64,000 bases of DNA from Tetrapisispora phaffii CBS 4417 (taxonomy: Eukaryota > Ascomycota > Saccharomycetes > Saccharomycetales > Saccharomycetaceae). The position numbers and the translations under genes are program-made. The notes under the pieces were generated by a model. It was not told the DNA's origin, searched no databases, and worked only from the letters and a program-made list of their open reading frames with translations. Where the stretch lies: NCBI RefSeq assembly GCF_000236905.1, contig NC_016529.1:649393-713392 (forward strand), written 5' to 3'. Positions 39,862-49,818 of the stretch are shown here, piece by piece; position 1 is the first letter of the stretch, and the number at the start of each line of letters is the position of its first letter.

Positions 39862-41117
39862 TTTAAACCGAATATGTATTTATTATGAGTGTTGTTAGTG
39901 TTCAGGCGAAGAGTGATTGCGAGGGCACCAAATGTGAGAACTTGAAGACTGCAATTGTACCTTTAACTCAACAGTACATCAAATGTGATGTCTCTTGAAG
40001 AGAAAACAAGCCCAGTACAAACAAACAAAATAGGAATCACTGTAAAATATACATTTCACTTTAAGATCTTTCAATTTTTTGAATATTTCTGATGTCCGAA
40101 GAGATGTTTAGGCGGTAAATGGCTAAGAGTCAATAGATTAAGTATGGATAAAAGGTTGAGTAAAAGCATCAAGAAGACAAATTGGATGTCTCTCCTTGAC
40201 GGAGTTGTAATTATACGATATATGACGAGGCTGAAATAAGGTGTTTACGTGTCTTACATATAATTCTACTGCAATTAGGTTCTCTAAAGAATGATTCCAT
40301 AAGTTGTTGTGGTTTTTTTTCCGTGAAACCAAGTTTACTTCATCGCATCAAATTTCAGAGCTTGTATACACATATACAGCGCAATTGCAAGTACATTGCG
40401 ATTCAAATATGAACGAATTCAGAACACTCAAAATCTCGTTTAAACTGTTCCTCATCGCACCACCATCGGCTGAAACCCAAAGTTCACAGTTCGAAATAAC
40501 CAGAACAATTTTACAAATTTATCTAATCGCAAACCAAACCAAAATATAAGATCGATTATTACCCATCGATGCCTTCAACATCATTGCCAAGTGCAGTTAC
40601 AAAGGTTTGTTCCATCAATTGCCAGGCAGACGAGACGGACCAGCTAAACAGATTGTTGGGTGATGTGGCAGACATTGTAAAAGGTTTTCACAATATCCAA
40701 CCTTTTAAACGTACTGCGATATTTTCTTTCGGACTTTTGTGGAATAGATGTCGTTTAAAGGGCCAAGGTATGAAACTAAAGTACAACTGCGTGAATTAAT
40801 TAGTCAAAGTTACTTAATAACAGAAATTCAATAGTAATCAATTGGGTTTGGATAATGAGTAAATATATATATATATATATGTGCGTGTGTGTGGACATGA
40901 AGATAAATAAAAGTGAATCTGATCTTTTGTTTTGACGACAATGCAATTACATTGTTAATAATTCCTTCTAATTTCTAACCCATTGAAAATTGAAAGTTCA
41001 AAGTGTCGCAAAGTTCTTTGAACTGACTTGGTTTGAGAAGGTATAATTATAAAAGAAGGTCTCGGTAAAGTGAATTAGACACAGGATAAGATATTATACA
41101 CGTATTAAAGGGAAATA
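39862..41117. other. 1.26-kb TRS65-PH-protein intergenic region
   Basis: Lies at a synteny breakpoint between the TRS65 block and the BUB1 block. Contains short open frames at 40304-40549 and 40569-40799 (the latter entered separately) and an (AT)9 tract at 40863-40880 running into GTGCGTGTGTGTG. No LTR or tRNA recognised. Confidence 0.45.
40569..40799 (+). CDS. possible small protein of 76 residues, unrecognised
   Basis: An ATG-initiated frame whose base composition is more balanced than its flanks. The peptide has a mixed composition with four Cys, an acidic helix-like centre (DQLNRLLGDVADIVKGF) and a basic end. I recognise no family. It lies 318 bp upstream of the PH-protein gene on the same strand. 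Chance occurrence is quite possible at this length. Confidence 0.22.
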   Translation: MPSTSLPSAVTKVCSINCQADETDQLNRLLGDVADIVKGFHNIQPFKRTAIFSFGLLWNRCRLKGQGMKLKYNCVN

Positions 41118-42443
41118 ATGGGTTTTCTTAAGATTTTGAAAAAGCCAATGGGCTCGAATGATGTAAATATTAAAGCTACAAAAACTACTGAGTCAACTGC
41201 TTTTTATGGTAACGATGTTATTGCTTTTGATACGTTAAAGAGCGTTCAACCTTTTGTTAAACTTTTCAGAAATTTACAAAATGTAATTTATTTTGATGAC
41301 ATCTGCACGCTGGACGGAAGTGAATGTCATCTCATAATAAAAGGTAACTCTGTTGTGATTAATGGTGAAGTTGTTATCAATTCACTAGTGGACTTGAACG
41401 TCTTCTTGAATTTAGATTCAAATTCAGTTACTTTCGAAGATATGGCCGTGACATACACTAATTGTCAGAAATTGTACAATACTGTCTTAGTTTCAAATTT
41501 CGAATCAATTTCTGCTCAAAAATACTTAACTGGTATATTAATCTCAAAATTTGGACTCCAATTGAATGATATTCATATATTATTGAATTCTAAAAATAAA
41601 TTTAATTATAAAGATTGGTGCTATATCAAGTTAAACGGTTCTAATGAATATATAAAATGCTGGTGTCATATAGATAGAGATAGTAACGATGAAAGAAACG
41701 GCATAAAAATTAAATTTTACCAAGAAGACAAGAAATCTCTAAAGAAAAATAATTTAATTGGTTTTGTTGATAATTTGAACGTCACAGACTTATTTTTAAA
41801 TGTATCTGAAAGTAATTTGGAAGATGACAATGCAACTAAGTACATAGAAAGTATTGATTCGGTGAAGATATTAGGTACATTTAAAATTGTGAATTCAGGG
41901 TCTGAAAGCATTTCGAGGAGTTCAACTTCTTCATCTTTAAATTCAGATAATGTTGGTAATGAAAATCCAGCTGAAAAACTGCATAAGAGAAACATATCGA
42001 TGGTAAGCGCGATTACACAAACTTCAAAGAATTCTTTTGCTTCAAAGAATTCTCTTTCAAATTTATCAATTTCTTCATCAATTCAAACCGAAAAGATTAA
42101 CAAGAAAAAGATTGACTTAAATTTAATAAACTATAAAGATGGTTTAATAATTAAACCAATACCGCACGATGGTATCTCTCATATGGATTCTCTGTTGAGA
42201 ATGTTAATACCTATGATTGACTGTTTGAAAAAATATGGTAGACCAGATAAGTTTAAAATAGATAAAAGTGATAGGGAGTCGATAATGTTCGCATTACCTA
42301 GTCCAAATTCAACAAGAATAGTTGATGCTGTACTACAAGAAAAATTTTTTAATGACTTCACATTAATAGATGACAACCAGAATAATTCCACCGCTCAAAT
42401 TTCTATGAATTCAGTCTCAGATTTATTAGTAGATAATATATAA
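41118..42443 (+). CDS. PH-domain-like protein, probably Tph1 (YJL016W)-like
   Basis: 441 residues. The first part (about 40-110) and a second module (about 125-240, with YLTGILISKFG, a W-C-YIKL strand and an IKCWCHID strand) look like tandem PH folds of the Skg3/Caf120-type family. A Ser-rich linker (about 255-320) and a C-terminal block follow. S. cerevisiae YJL016W (TPH1) lies close to MAD3 (YJL013C), and this gene is convergent with the MAD3/BUB1 gene, 50 bp between stops, which supports a Tph1-like identity. The call rests on this synteny and overall form and is not certain. Confidence 0.55.
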   Translation: MGFLKILKKPMGSNDVNIKATKTTESTAFYGNDVIAFDTLKSVQPFVKLFRNLQNVIYFDDICTLDGSECHLIIKGNSVVINGEVVINSLVDLNVFLNLDSNSVTFEDMAVTYTNCQKLYNTVLVSNFESISAQKYLTGILISKFGLQLNDIHILLNSKNKFNYKDWCYIKLNGSNEYIKCWCHIDRDSNDERNGIKIKFYQEDKKSLKKNNLIGFVDNLNVTDLFLNVSESNLEDDNATKYIESIDSVKILGTFKIVNSGSESISRSSTSSSLNSDNVGNENPAEKLHKRNISMVSAITQTSKNSFASKNSLSNLSISSSIQTEKINKKKIDLNLINYKDGLIIKPIPHDGISHMDSLLRMLIPMIDCLKKYGRPDKFKIDKSDRESIMFALPSPNSTRIVDAVLQEKFFNDFTLIDDNQNNSTAQISMNSVSDLLVDNI

Positions 42444-42493
42444 TTACTTCGTTCATTGATACATAAATATAATATATTTATATTATTTTTATG

Positions 42494-45490
42494 TTATATT
42501 TTTATGTTAATGCTATGCAATTCGTTCTCTAATTCAAATATTTCATTTCTAAATCTGTTATTATTAATTGAATTAGAGATTAAAAATTCTTCTATATCCT
42601 TCTGAATTTCAATCAGTTTACGTTCGATTTCAAAATTTGAATACACTTTATTATAGTTAATTAAAACTTCAAATAGCGGTAACCAAATATTATCTTTCTG
42701 CCAATATCTCTTAAAATTTTTGTTCAGTTTCCCATGATTATTGGTATTCAATGAAATAGGTTCCCCGAATAACATATAATGAATCATATTAGCTAATCCA
42801 AAATAATCAATTTCATAACTCCATTCTTTCTTCTGTTGGACTTCTAAGCAATCTTGATCATCAAAATTCCAATCAGCAATAAACTTTGTACCTTCTGGAA
42901 GTATTTGCATATCAAACGATCTTCCAAAATCGATTAAATACAATCCTTTGAAATTCCAACCATGGGATCCATCAGCTTTGTAACCCATAGAAATTTCAGA
43001 TTTTTCAAATCGAATCATACAATTATCAGGCTTTATATCGCCATGTATTATATCAATTGAATGTAATTTGGTTATTACCTTGATCAGCTCAACAGTGAAA
43101 AACATACACAGAATTTCGTTAATGCCAATATCCTTAGATTGATTAACTTTATTTTTGTAGTGATTAATCAAATCAAGTAAAGTACCTTGATCGGCATATT
43201 TTAAGACAAGATAACTTTCATCAGTAAAGCAGTGCAATGAGTTAACTTGAATAATAGATCTTAATATAGAATCACCCTTTAATCTTTTTTCAATTTGTTT
43301 TAAAATGTAATATTCCCATTTACTTGCAGGTTTCTCAACTTTTAAAGCATTTAAACGGCCTGTACTTGATTCAGCTAAATAAACTGTAGCATATCCACCT
43401 TCCCCTAATTTACCTCTGATACAATAAAGATCACCAGTCTTCTTGAAATCAACAATTGGATTTTTGTTTTCAGAAATGCTTAATCTATGGATGTTTTTTA
43501 AAAAGGCACTCATTTTCAATGGTTGCTTATAATCATAGAAAGTTTGATATGACTTTAAAGGTAAAGTAAGTTTAGACAACAATTGAGTTCTTAATTCAAT
43601 GCTCAAAGGATTAATAATTAAATTTTTGTTTCTATAGTGGTTAGGTTGTGTTAAAAAAGGTGAGCTTTGGGAAGTAGAATAGAAACTTTCTTTATTTTCT
43701 TTAATCGGGGTCATCATATTATTGGTATTAGAGGTTCTGTATTCCTGTCTTGTTTCGATCTTTTGTTCTGGTAATTTCATTTGTTGCTGTAAAGTTTCTG
43801 TATCTTCTTCAACTGATTTCTGAGAATTTAAGTTATTTTTTGCCACATTTTTCACTTCAGTCAAATCATCTAGATTTTGTTTAGTAAACTCTTGGGTATT
43901 TTCATATAATGCAAATTTATTCTCAGTATGTTCGTCATTGTCTCCCAAGCTATTTGGTCCCTCATAATTTTGATTAAACATGGAATAAACTTCATTAATG
44001 GCATTCTTTGAAAAGAAGGTTATAGTTGGAGAGTTATTGAGTTTATTAGCTGTCATAATTCCTAAAGTATTTTCTTTTTTTGGAGTAATTCTATTGCCAG
44101 TATCATTCAATGGCAATATTGATGTTTTTGTAAAATTTACATTTTCAACTTGTTCTTGAGAGTTTGGAGCAGATGTTATAGCAGAGTTGCTATTTGAGCT
44201 TTGCAGATTGCCAATCTGGTTAATAATAGAAGGTATTTCTGGTGAATTGTCAATGTCTTTTTCAGTAAATGGCTGTTCAATATTTGTTTTTATTTTTTTA
44301 TTTTGTGGTGAGTCTTTCATGATTAAATGTTTTTGTGGCCGTATTTCAAAAACATTCCTTGAAATAGCCATCAATTCTTCAAAACAGTATTCTTCATTAT
44401 CACCAGGATATATTAAGTTGAAATTAACATCAATTTTTTCAGTCTTCTTTCCAGGTATTTCAATTATTTTATATACAGGATCAGTTCTTCCAATTTTATC
44501 TTGAAATATTGAGATTTTTCCGACGTGCTTATGATTAGAGTTGATAATCGGAGCATCTTCTATACTATCAATACTTTGTTTAAGTTTTCCAGCATTAATT
44601 CCAGACTCCAACATTGTACTTTGTAATCTATTCTCCTTCTCTCGAACATTTTTGGGATTCAACATATCCCATCCATCATTTTTATCTATTAATATATTAT
44701 TAGAATCATTTGCGTCATCTTGAAATATTTGTATTTTATTGTTTTGTAATTTTTCAACATTATTGCTTTCTTGGAATGTTTCTATAAATTCATCTCTTTC
44801 TTTTCCTAACACCATTTTTGGAGGTTCGAAATTTTTAAGCAAATCTGGTAATTCCATATGTTTACAATTAAGTTTATCAAAAGTTAAGTCAATATTCAGT
44901 TCTCGTACTCTTTCACTAAATTCATCATATTTTTTTTGTAATCTTTTTAATGGTCTTGCATTTTCTTCCAAACCATTTTCTAAGATGAACATGGCTTCTT
45001 TAAATCTTTTCATATTCATTAATATATTCACGAATTCTTCATAAAATAAGGTTAACTTTACCCCAATCCTTTTACGATACATATAAACAAATATATCTTT
45101 CATATCAACCAACGATCCTCTAGCAAACAGATCGATGTACCAAAGCCAAATTTTTAAATATCTTGGGTCATTTTTATAAATATCTACATCTTTTAGATAC
45201 ATCAAACACCTTTCCATTAAATCTAACATCCCACTCTGCTTGGATGTTCCACCTTGAGGGAATGCATCATTTATCCATTGGATGTATTCCAAGTAAAGTT
45301 CCAAAGGATCATCCATTTCTTCAAGCTCTTCCATCAATCGTTTTTCAAAAATTATTTTTGTTGAGTTTAACTGAGACATATCCTGTCGTAACATTTGCGA
45401 CAAATGCAAAGCAGATCTACCTTGCTTCAAAGGTAGGATATTCTCTTTCTCAGATTCAATATCGTTAAAAGTAGTCGAATATTCAGTCAT
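42494..45490 (-). CDS. BUB1: MAD3/BUB1-type spindle-checkpoint kinase carrying both paralogues' features
   Basis: 998 residues. N-terminus: KEN box at 15-17 followed by ILPLKQGRSAL, the Mad3-type signature; TPR domain (about 40-200) for Knl1/Spc105 binding; second KEN at 285-287 in a Mad3-like context; GLEBS/Bub3-binding motif (about 335-390). Middle: a Bub1-type Mad1-binding region with AINEVYSMFNQ. C-terminus: full kinase domain from 693, with GEGGYATVYLAE, Lys717, HGDIKPDN (Asp818) and DFG (Asp854), all catalytic residues intact. So it combines the APC/C-inhibitory motifs of Mad3 with the kinase of Bub1, as in the pre-duplication MADBUB protein. Convergent with the PH-domain gene. Confidence 0.95.
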   Translation of the reverse strand: MTEYSTTFNDIESEKENILPLKQGRSALHLSQMLRQDMSQLNSTKIIFEKRLMEELEEMDDPLELYLEYIQWINDAFPQGGTSKQSGMLDLMERCLMYLKDVDIYKNDPRYLKIWLWYIDLFARGSLVDMKDIFVYMYRKRIGVKLTLFYEEFVNILMNMKRFKEAMFILENGLEENARPLKRLQKKYDEFSERVRELNIDLTFDKLNCKHMELPDLLKNFEPPKMVLGKERDEFIETFQESNNVEKLQNNKIQIFQDDANDSNNILIDKNDGWDMLNPKNVREKENRLQSTMLESGINAGKLKQSIDSIEDAPIINSNHKHVGKISIFQDKIGRTDPVYKIIEIPGKKTEKIDVNFNLIYPGDNEEYCFEELMAISRNVFEIRPQKHLIMKDSPQNKKIKTNIEQPFTEKDIDNSPEIPSIINQIGNLQSSNSNSAITSAPNSQEQVENVNFTKTSILPLNDTGNRITPKKENTLGIMTANKLNNSPTITFFSKNAINEVYSMFNQNYEGPNSLGDNDEHTENKFALYENTQEFTKQNLDDLTEVKNVAKNNLNSQKSVEEDTETLQQQMKLPEQKIETRQEYRTSNTNNMMTPIKENKESFYSTSQSSPFLTQPNHYRNKNLIINPLSIELRTQLLSKLTLPLKSYQTFYDYKQPLKMSAFLKNIHRLSISENKNPIVDFKKTGDLYCIRGKLGEGGYATVYLAESSTGRLNALKVEKPASKWEYYILKQIEKRLKGDSILRSIIQVNSLHCFTDESYLVLKYADQGTLLDLINHYKNKVNQSKDIGINEILCMFFTVELIKVITKLHSIDIIHGDIKPDNCMIRFEKSEISMGYKADGSHGWNFKGLYLIDFGRSFDMQILPEGTKFIADWNFDDQDCLEVQQKKEWSYEIDYFGLANMIHYMLFGEPISLNTNNHGKLNKNFKRYWQKDNIWLPLFEVLINYNKVYSNFEIERKLIEIQKDIEEFLISNSINNNRFRNEIFELENELHSINIKI

Positions 45491-46687
45491 TCATGCACAA
45501 TAAGAGAAAGATACCTGTGACGGGCACGAAGCATACAGGATGATAATCTTCGTAACCTTCTAAACACAACGTGATGCTAAAGATATTTAAATACGTGTAG
45601 ATCTGTTATTTAGCATGCTTTGGAATCCATATATACAAATAGAGATTATTTCTAATTAAATACAAAATTTCATTTTTAAGATTCAAATTCTGACGATTTA
45701 ATTGTTTTGATTATAAAAATCTATAGTTGAGTTTGTTGCGCACGGACACCAAAAAAAGGTAATAAAATATGTAATGGTGTTAAGCTCATCGTAAAGAACA
45801 ATGTATAATTTTTACAAATGTAGTTCAATTGGGATTAGAAGATCTATGTTTGTATAACTTTTAATTTAATGTGATTCTGTCAGGAATATGAGAACTTATA
45901 GATAAGATTCTTAATTGTCACCAATATAATATTTGTAGACAAATTTTAAATGGTAGTAATAACTGAAGTTCTAGAACTCTGAGCATAATATTAATTAAGA
46001 ATGAAACAACTCATATATAAATAGAGGGGTTTCTGTATAAGAATTTATATTATTTGTTATGCATTGTATATGAGTATGTGATATTTGAAGAAGAATTCAC
46101 CAGATTACAAAATAGCCGTTGCGGTAACATGAAGACTACCGAATTAAGCTTATACACAACGACAGTCGATGTCGATGGCGTTCGATCACTTACCCTTGTA
46201 TCTCTTGATCTCTAAATATTCTGCAATTTAAATTGAAGAGTTATAGAAGGCGTGATATAGGTTTTTGGTTCTAATATTTAATGTTATTTACATGTATAAG
46301 GAATAATTACGGGATCGGACATTGTCTGTAATCAAAGATACTCTCAATAGAAATGAAATATGACATATCTGTATCGCTTGTGTTCGAAGGAGTTATGATA
46401 CATCATTTGATGAACTCGCTCTGGTTTTTGTTTTATGTATTTACTCCATTTTAATCATAACCCATTATAGGATAGCTGATTAAGAACGATGTTCCAAAGA
46501 TTGTACCAAATTCAAAGAAGGTCACTCTGAGGCGTTAAAAAATAAAAGTTTTATTCCTCAAATCAATTTAAGCACTACGATAGGAAGCAAATTATGTCTT
46601 GTAATATGTATGTGTTCGAAGAACGAAGTTTAAATGGAAAGCTGTTTGAATCTTTGCAATTTACAGAATTACCAAAAAAAAAGTAAA
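45491..46687. other. 1.2-kb spacer between BUB1 and tRNA-Trp
   Basis: AT-rich. Around 46003-46040 a CTCATATATAAATAGAGGGG string resembles the TATA region of the LTRs in this window and may belong to an old LTR of another family; no ends were found. A run of nine A at 46674-46682 is the tRNA-Trp Pol III terminator on the minus strand. Confidence 0.4.
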
Positions 46688-46796
46688 TGAAACGGACAGG
46701 AATCGAACCTGCAACCTTTCGATTTCGATTGCAATTGTCTCCTTATAATCCAGAATTTAATTGGAGTCGAAAGCTCTACCATTGAGCCACCGCTTC
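46688..46796 (-). tRNA. tW(CCA): tRNA-Trp (anticodon CCA) with 37-nt intron
   Basis: Exons at 46796-46761 and 46723-46688 give a 72-nt tRNA. Acceptor stem GAAGCGG/CCGTTTC, D arm GGCTCAATGGTAGAG, anticodon loop CTCCAAA, T arm GGTTCGATTCC. The intron (46760-46724) follows the base 3' to the anticodon, as in yeast nuclear tRNA-Trp, and is 37 nt rather than the 34 nt known from S. cerevisiae. The hexamer ATCGAA occurs twice in tandem at the 3' splice junction. Confidence 0.97.
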
Positions 46797-46895
46797 ATCT
46801 ATTTTGTGAAATTTATTTCAATCTATGATGGTAAAAGAAGTAGATCATGATATAACATTACTAATTGTTATTCCTGTAAACCTGAAACAACAAAA

Positions 46896-47299
46896 TGTGG
46901 AGAAACAAGCTTATGTTGGTTAGTACCAACGTCTATGTTAGTGTCGTTAGTCACTTTAGTTGCTTTCAAGAAGTCCATCTTCGTAATAGTTAAATAATCG
47001 ATTGGTCTTTTATTAGTATATTCAAACGATTATATATAGAGTTACATGTCCTCTTAATATATGAGTTATCTCACAATTGAATGAACACATTACGTGTTCA
47101 GTCATTCTCCTAAGATCTTTAGTGATGTATTTTACATTTGTGTTTATCACGTAGCTATTTACATTGTAGTGAGAAATTTTCACCTACCACTTGGAAGATT
47201 GTTCTAGACCTTCTTTCCATTAGTAAGTGATCTATTAGTTCTGGACTCAAAGTGTCATAAACTCTTAGTTCTGTCACATACATTACAATAATTCTGACA
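46896..47299 (-). mobile_element. solo LTR of the same Ty1/copia-like family, no TSD
   Basis: 404 bp, a diverged copy of the LTR at 24588-24993, in reverse orientation, with the same TGTCAG...CCACA ends. It lies 100 bp upstream of tRNA-Trp, the usual target zone for Ty1-type integration. Flanking pentamers are CAAAA and CTATT, so no target-site duplication remains, suggesting recombination between elements or decay. The ATG at 46978 (minus strand) opens the same gag-like frame to the LTR end, with no length change relative to the first copy. Confidence 0.92.
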
Positions 47300-48070
47300 C
47301 TATTTTATTATATATTATATACTTTATAATAAAAAGAATCAAGCTTTGTTGAATATAACAAGAATAATTAAAGTTGCGAATCAGCGCTTCCCATCCGTTC
47401 TAATATAATAGTCTGTATCATATCTGTCTATCTATTGTATTACATTCCTGTCATAAATTCGTTAATATTAGTACCCATCATTAAAATAGAAATTCAGTGA
47501 CTCAGCAATCAATGTGATCTCATTTTCTTCAATAGCATTGTTATTTAAGTCCGACGTACTTTAGTAATAGTAGTCGATCAATATTTTATAATGTGATCTA
47601 TACAAAGACATATAACGTCTGTAAATAATCAAGTAAATAATTGCTTTTCTTATTTACTTGTTGCTTTTATTTAAGCTCATTTGTTGCACTAGAAGATACT
47701 AACTAGATCTCGTAAAAATCTTAATTCCGTGAAGTATTTGTTTATCAAAATATTATTATGCACTTGTTTTATCTTAATAATAATACTGTGCTATTGACCA
47801 AATCCATCTCACTATTTATTTAAGTTGGAAAAGTCCATATGAGTACCCACTCTATATATAATAGTACTAGCAATTTCGTCAAATTCTAACAAAAACACTC
47901 AATTTCAAACCCTTTCGTTCAGATATAAGGAAGATATGTTCCCAGGTAAAATCTTATTTTATGTATTATAGTTAATATTTAAAATAAAAAACCAGTCAGT
48001 GTATTACTTAATCAATGGGCTTGAAAGATGATAATGATACAATGAAAAACCCCGCTCTGTGAGAATAATA
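47300..48070. other. 0.77-kb LTR-to-gene spacer with inverted repeat
   Basis: AT-rich. CAAGTAAATAA at 47630-47640 and its exact reverse complement at 47650-47660 form an 11-bp stem with a 9-base loop. No open frame or RNA gene recognised. Confidence 0.45.
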
Positions 48071-48925
48071 TCAAGCCTTGCTTCCCCAAACATTTACTCC
48101 TAACCATTTCCTGAATATATTAAATTCAGCTACATTTTTTAACAATGTTTCTGTGGTAATTTCAACCTTTTGCTCTGCGCAATATTCTCTTATTATGTTC
48201 TGATTTTGACACAGCTCATCGAATACAAACTGATTAAAAACTACCACTTGAGAAGACCATGATCGTACTATATCAGTAACAAATATATTCAAACGTAATT
48301 CAAGTTGTGTATCGTTCATTATTTCACTTTTAATTGGAATTTTTTGTAGGAATACGTTGGCGTTAATAAGACCAGTAAGTATGTTTGTCAGAATAAGTTG
48401 ACATCTTACTTTTTTGTCATTTTCTTTCTCAAACAGAACATTGCAGTATCCCATTATGATTTCCACTTCACGCTGTATTGTTGTAATTAATTTCTTATCA
48501 AAAATCTTTCTGTAATCTGATAATCGTGAAGTATCTCTCACGATCCCTTGCTCATTTTGCTCTAACACATATTTTTCATCATATTTATTATTAAGTTCCA
48601 GTAGTCTTGCCTCTTTAACATCAAGTACAGCTTGAAACATTTTTCGTGAATTCTGCAACGATTTCTGAATTACTTTATCAACAATATATTTATCGGTGTT
48701 TTCAATGTGATAACAAAAATGCATTATATCCATTACCAGACACCCTACATTAATGAAATAATCTATACAGGTGGTGATATACTTTGAATCAGCTGGATTG
48801 TTTCCAGATGATAGACGGTTGGTAAAATCATTGATTTCACGATTCTTTTTGTCGAAATCAAGTAATTCAATGTTTACAATATCTTGAGGATCTAAATTTT
48901 TCGTTCCCATTTCAGAAGCTCTCAT
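48071..48925 (-). CDS. unrecognised protein of 284 residues
   Basis: Begins at an ATG (MRASEMGTKN); Met6 is an alternative start. The sequence is mostly helix-forming, with amphipathic stretches around residues 55-150 and 165-225 and no membrane segment, signal peptide or known motif that I can name. Cysteines are scattered, not in zinc-site spacing. Codon use resembles neighbouring ordinary genes, arguing for a real gene. It stands alone between the tRNA-Trp/LTR cluster and SKI6, where S. cerevisiae has CRH1-XKS1, and I do not recognise it as any of them. It could be a fast-evolving or lineage-specific gene. Confidence 0.7.
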   Translation of the reverse strand: MRASEMGTKNLDPQDIVNIELLDFDKKNREINDFTNRLSSGNNPADSKYITTCIDYFINVGCLVMDIMHFCYHIENTDKYIVDKVIQKSLQNSRKMFQAVLDVKEARLLELNNKYDEKYVLEQNEQGIVRDTSRLSDYRKIFDKKLITTIQREVEIIMGYCNVLFEKENDKKVRCQLILTNILTGLINANVFLQKIPIKSEIMNDTQLELRLNIFVTDIVRSWSSQVVVFNQFVFDELCQNQNIIREYCAEQKVEITTETLLKNVAEFNIFRKWLGVNVWGSKA

Positions 48926-49818
48926 AGTTCCTATGATTATATATATATATATATATTTGAGCTGTAATAGTCATGTTTATGCATCATTCTCAAAAAGTCT
49001 CCAACCTTGAGACAAAAATTGCATACAATAGTAATTTGTTAATTGCTTAAGATGTAAATTCGCTTCAAAAATATTTCAACTCATCGCTTGATCTACGGTA
49101 CGAATTCTACGCATAACAGACATCAATGATACCCTTCCTAATTAAATACTTAAAAGATTCTAGATCTGAAGAAAATTTTTATTTAATTCACACACATATA
49201 TATATATATATTTTAATCAATTTATGCTTTAATTTAAATACTTGATGGTAGTTGCATATTCCAAGCTCGTAACGTATCCCATTACAGACAGACGCTCGCT
49301 AGAATTACTTATTAATAAATGTGACAAGATATCATTCAGCAACACAGTTGTTTCTGAGAAGTTGCTATGATCAACGCTTAAAATTAAGTGATACCAATTG
49401 ACCGTTTTAATGAATATAGTCTACCAAGTTTACCTTTTATAATTGGAAGATATTTATATGGATGTACATAATACCATTATTCACCATACAATTTGTAAAC
49501 CCGGACACTTCATAGCTTTTCGGCGTAAAAATTTTCAGTGAAGCCATCTCTAAAAATTGATAAACTTTTGATATCAAGAGCCACTAAATTATGTGTGATT
49601 GAAAATGTGATTATATTTTTATGAAGATAGCTTAAAAGACAATCATAGGTAATATCGATAGTACTTTATCTTCACACTGGCTATTAAAACCAATAATTTG
49701 GAAAAATTTTGCTATTAGCCTCATATCCATATTGATTAGATTACTTAAACGTCGAAGTTATATGGATAGCTGTTGAAAAATTATAAAACTGAAACTATAA
49801 CAAAGAGAAAAAGAAGCA
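48926..49818. promoter_or_regulatory. SKI6 upstream region with two RRPE-type cores
   Basis: AAAAATTTT occurs at 49527-49535 (TAAAAATTTTCAG) and 49702-49710 (GGAAAAATTTTGC), 284 and 109 bp upstream of SKI6. These match the RRPE core of rRNA-processing genes, in keeping with the exosome's role. The rest of the 0.9-kb region is AT-rich with short (TA) tracts near 48945 and 49200. Confidence 0.45.
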
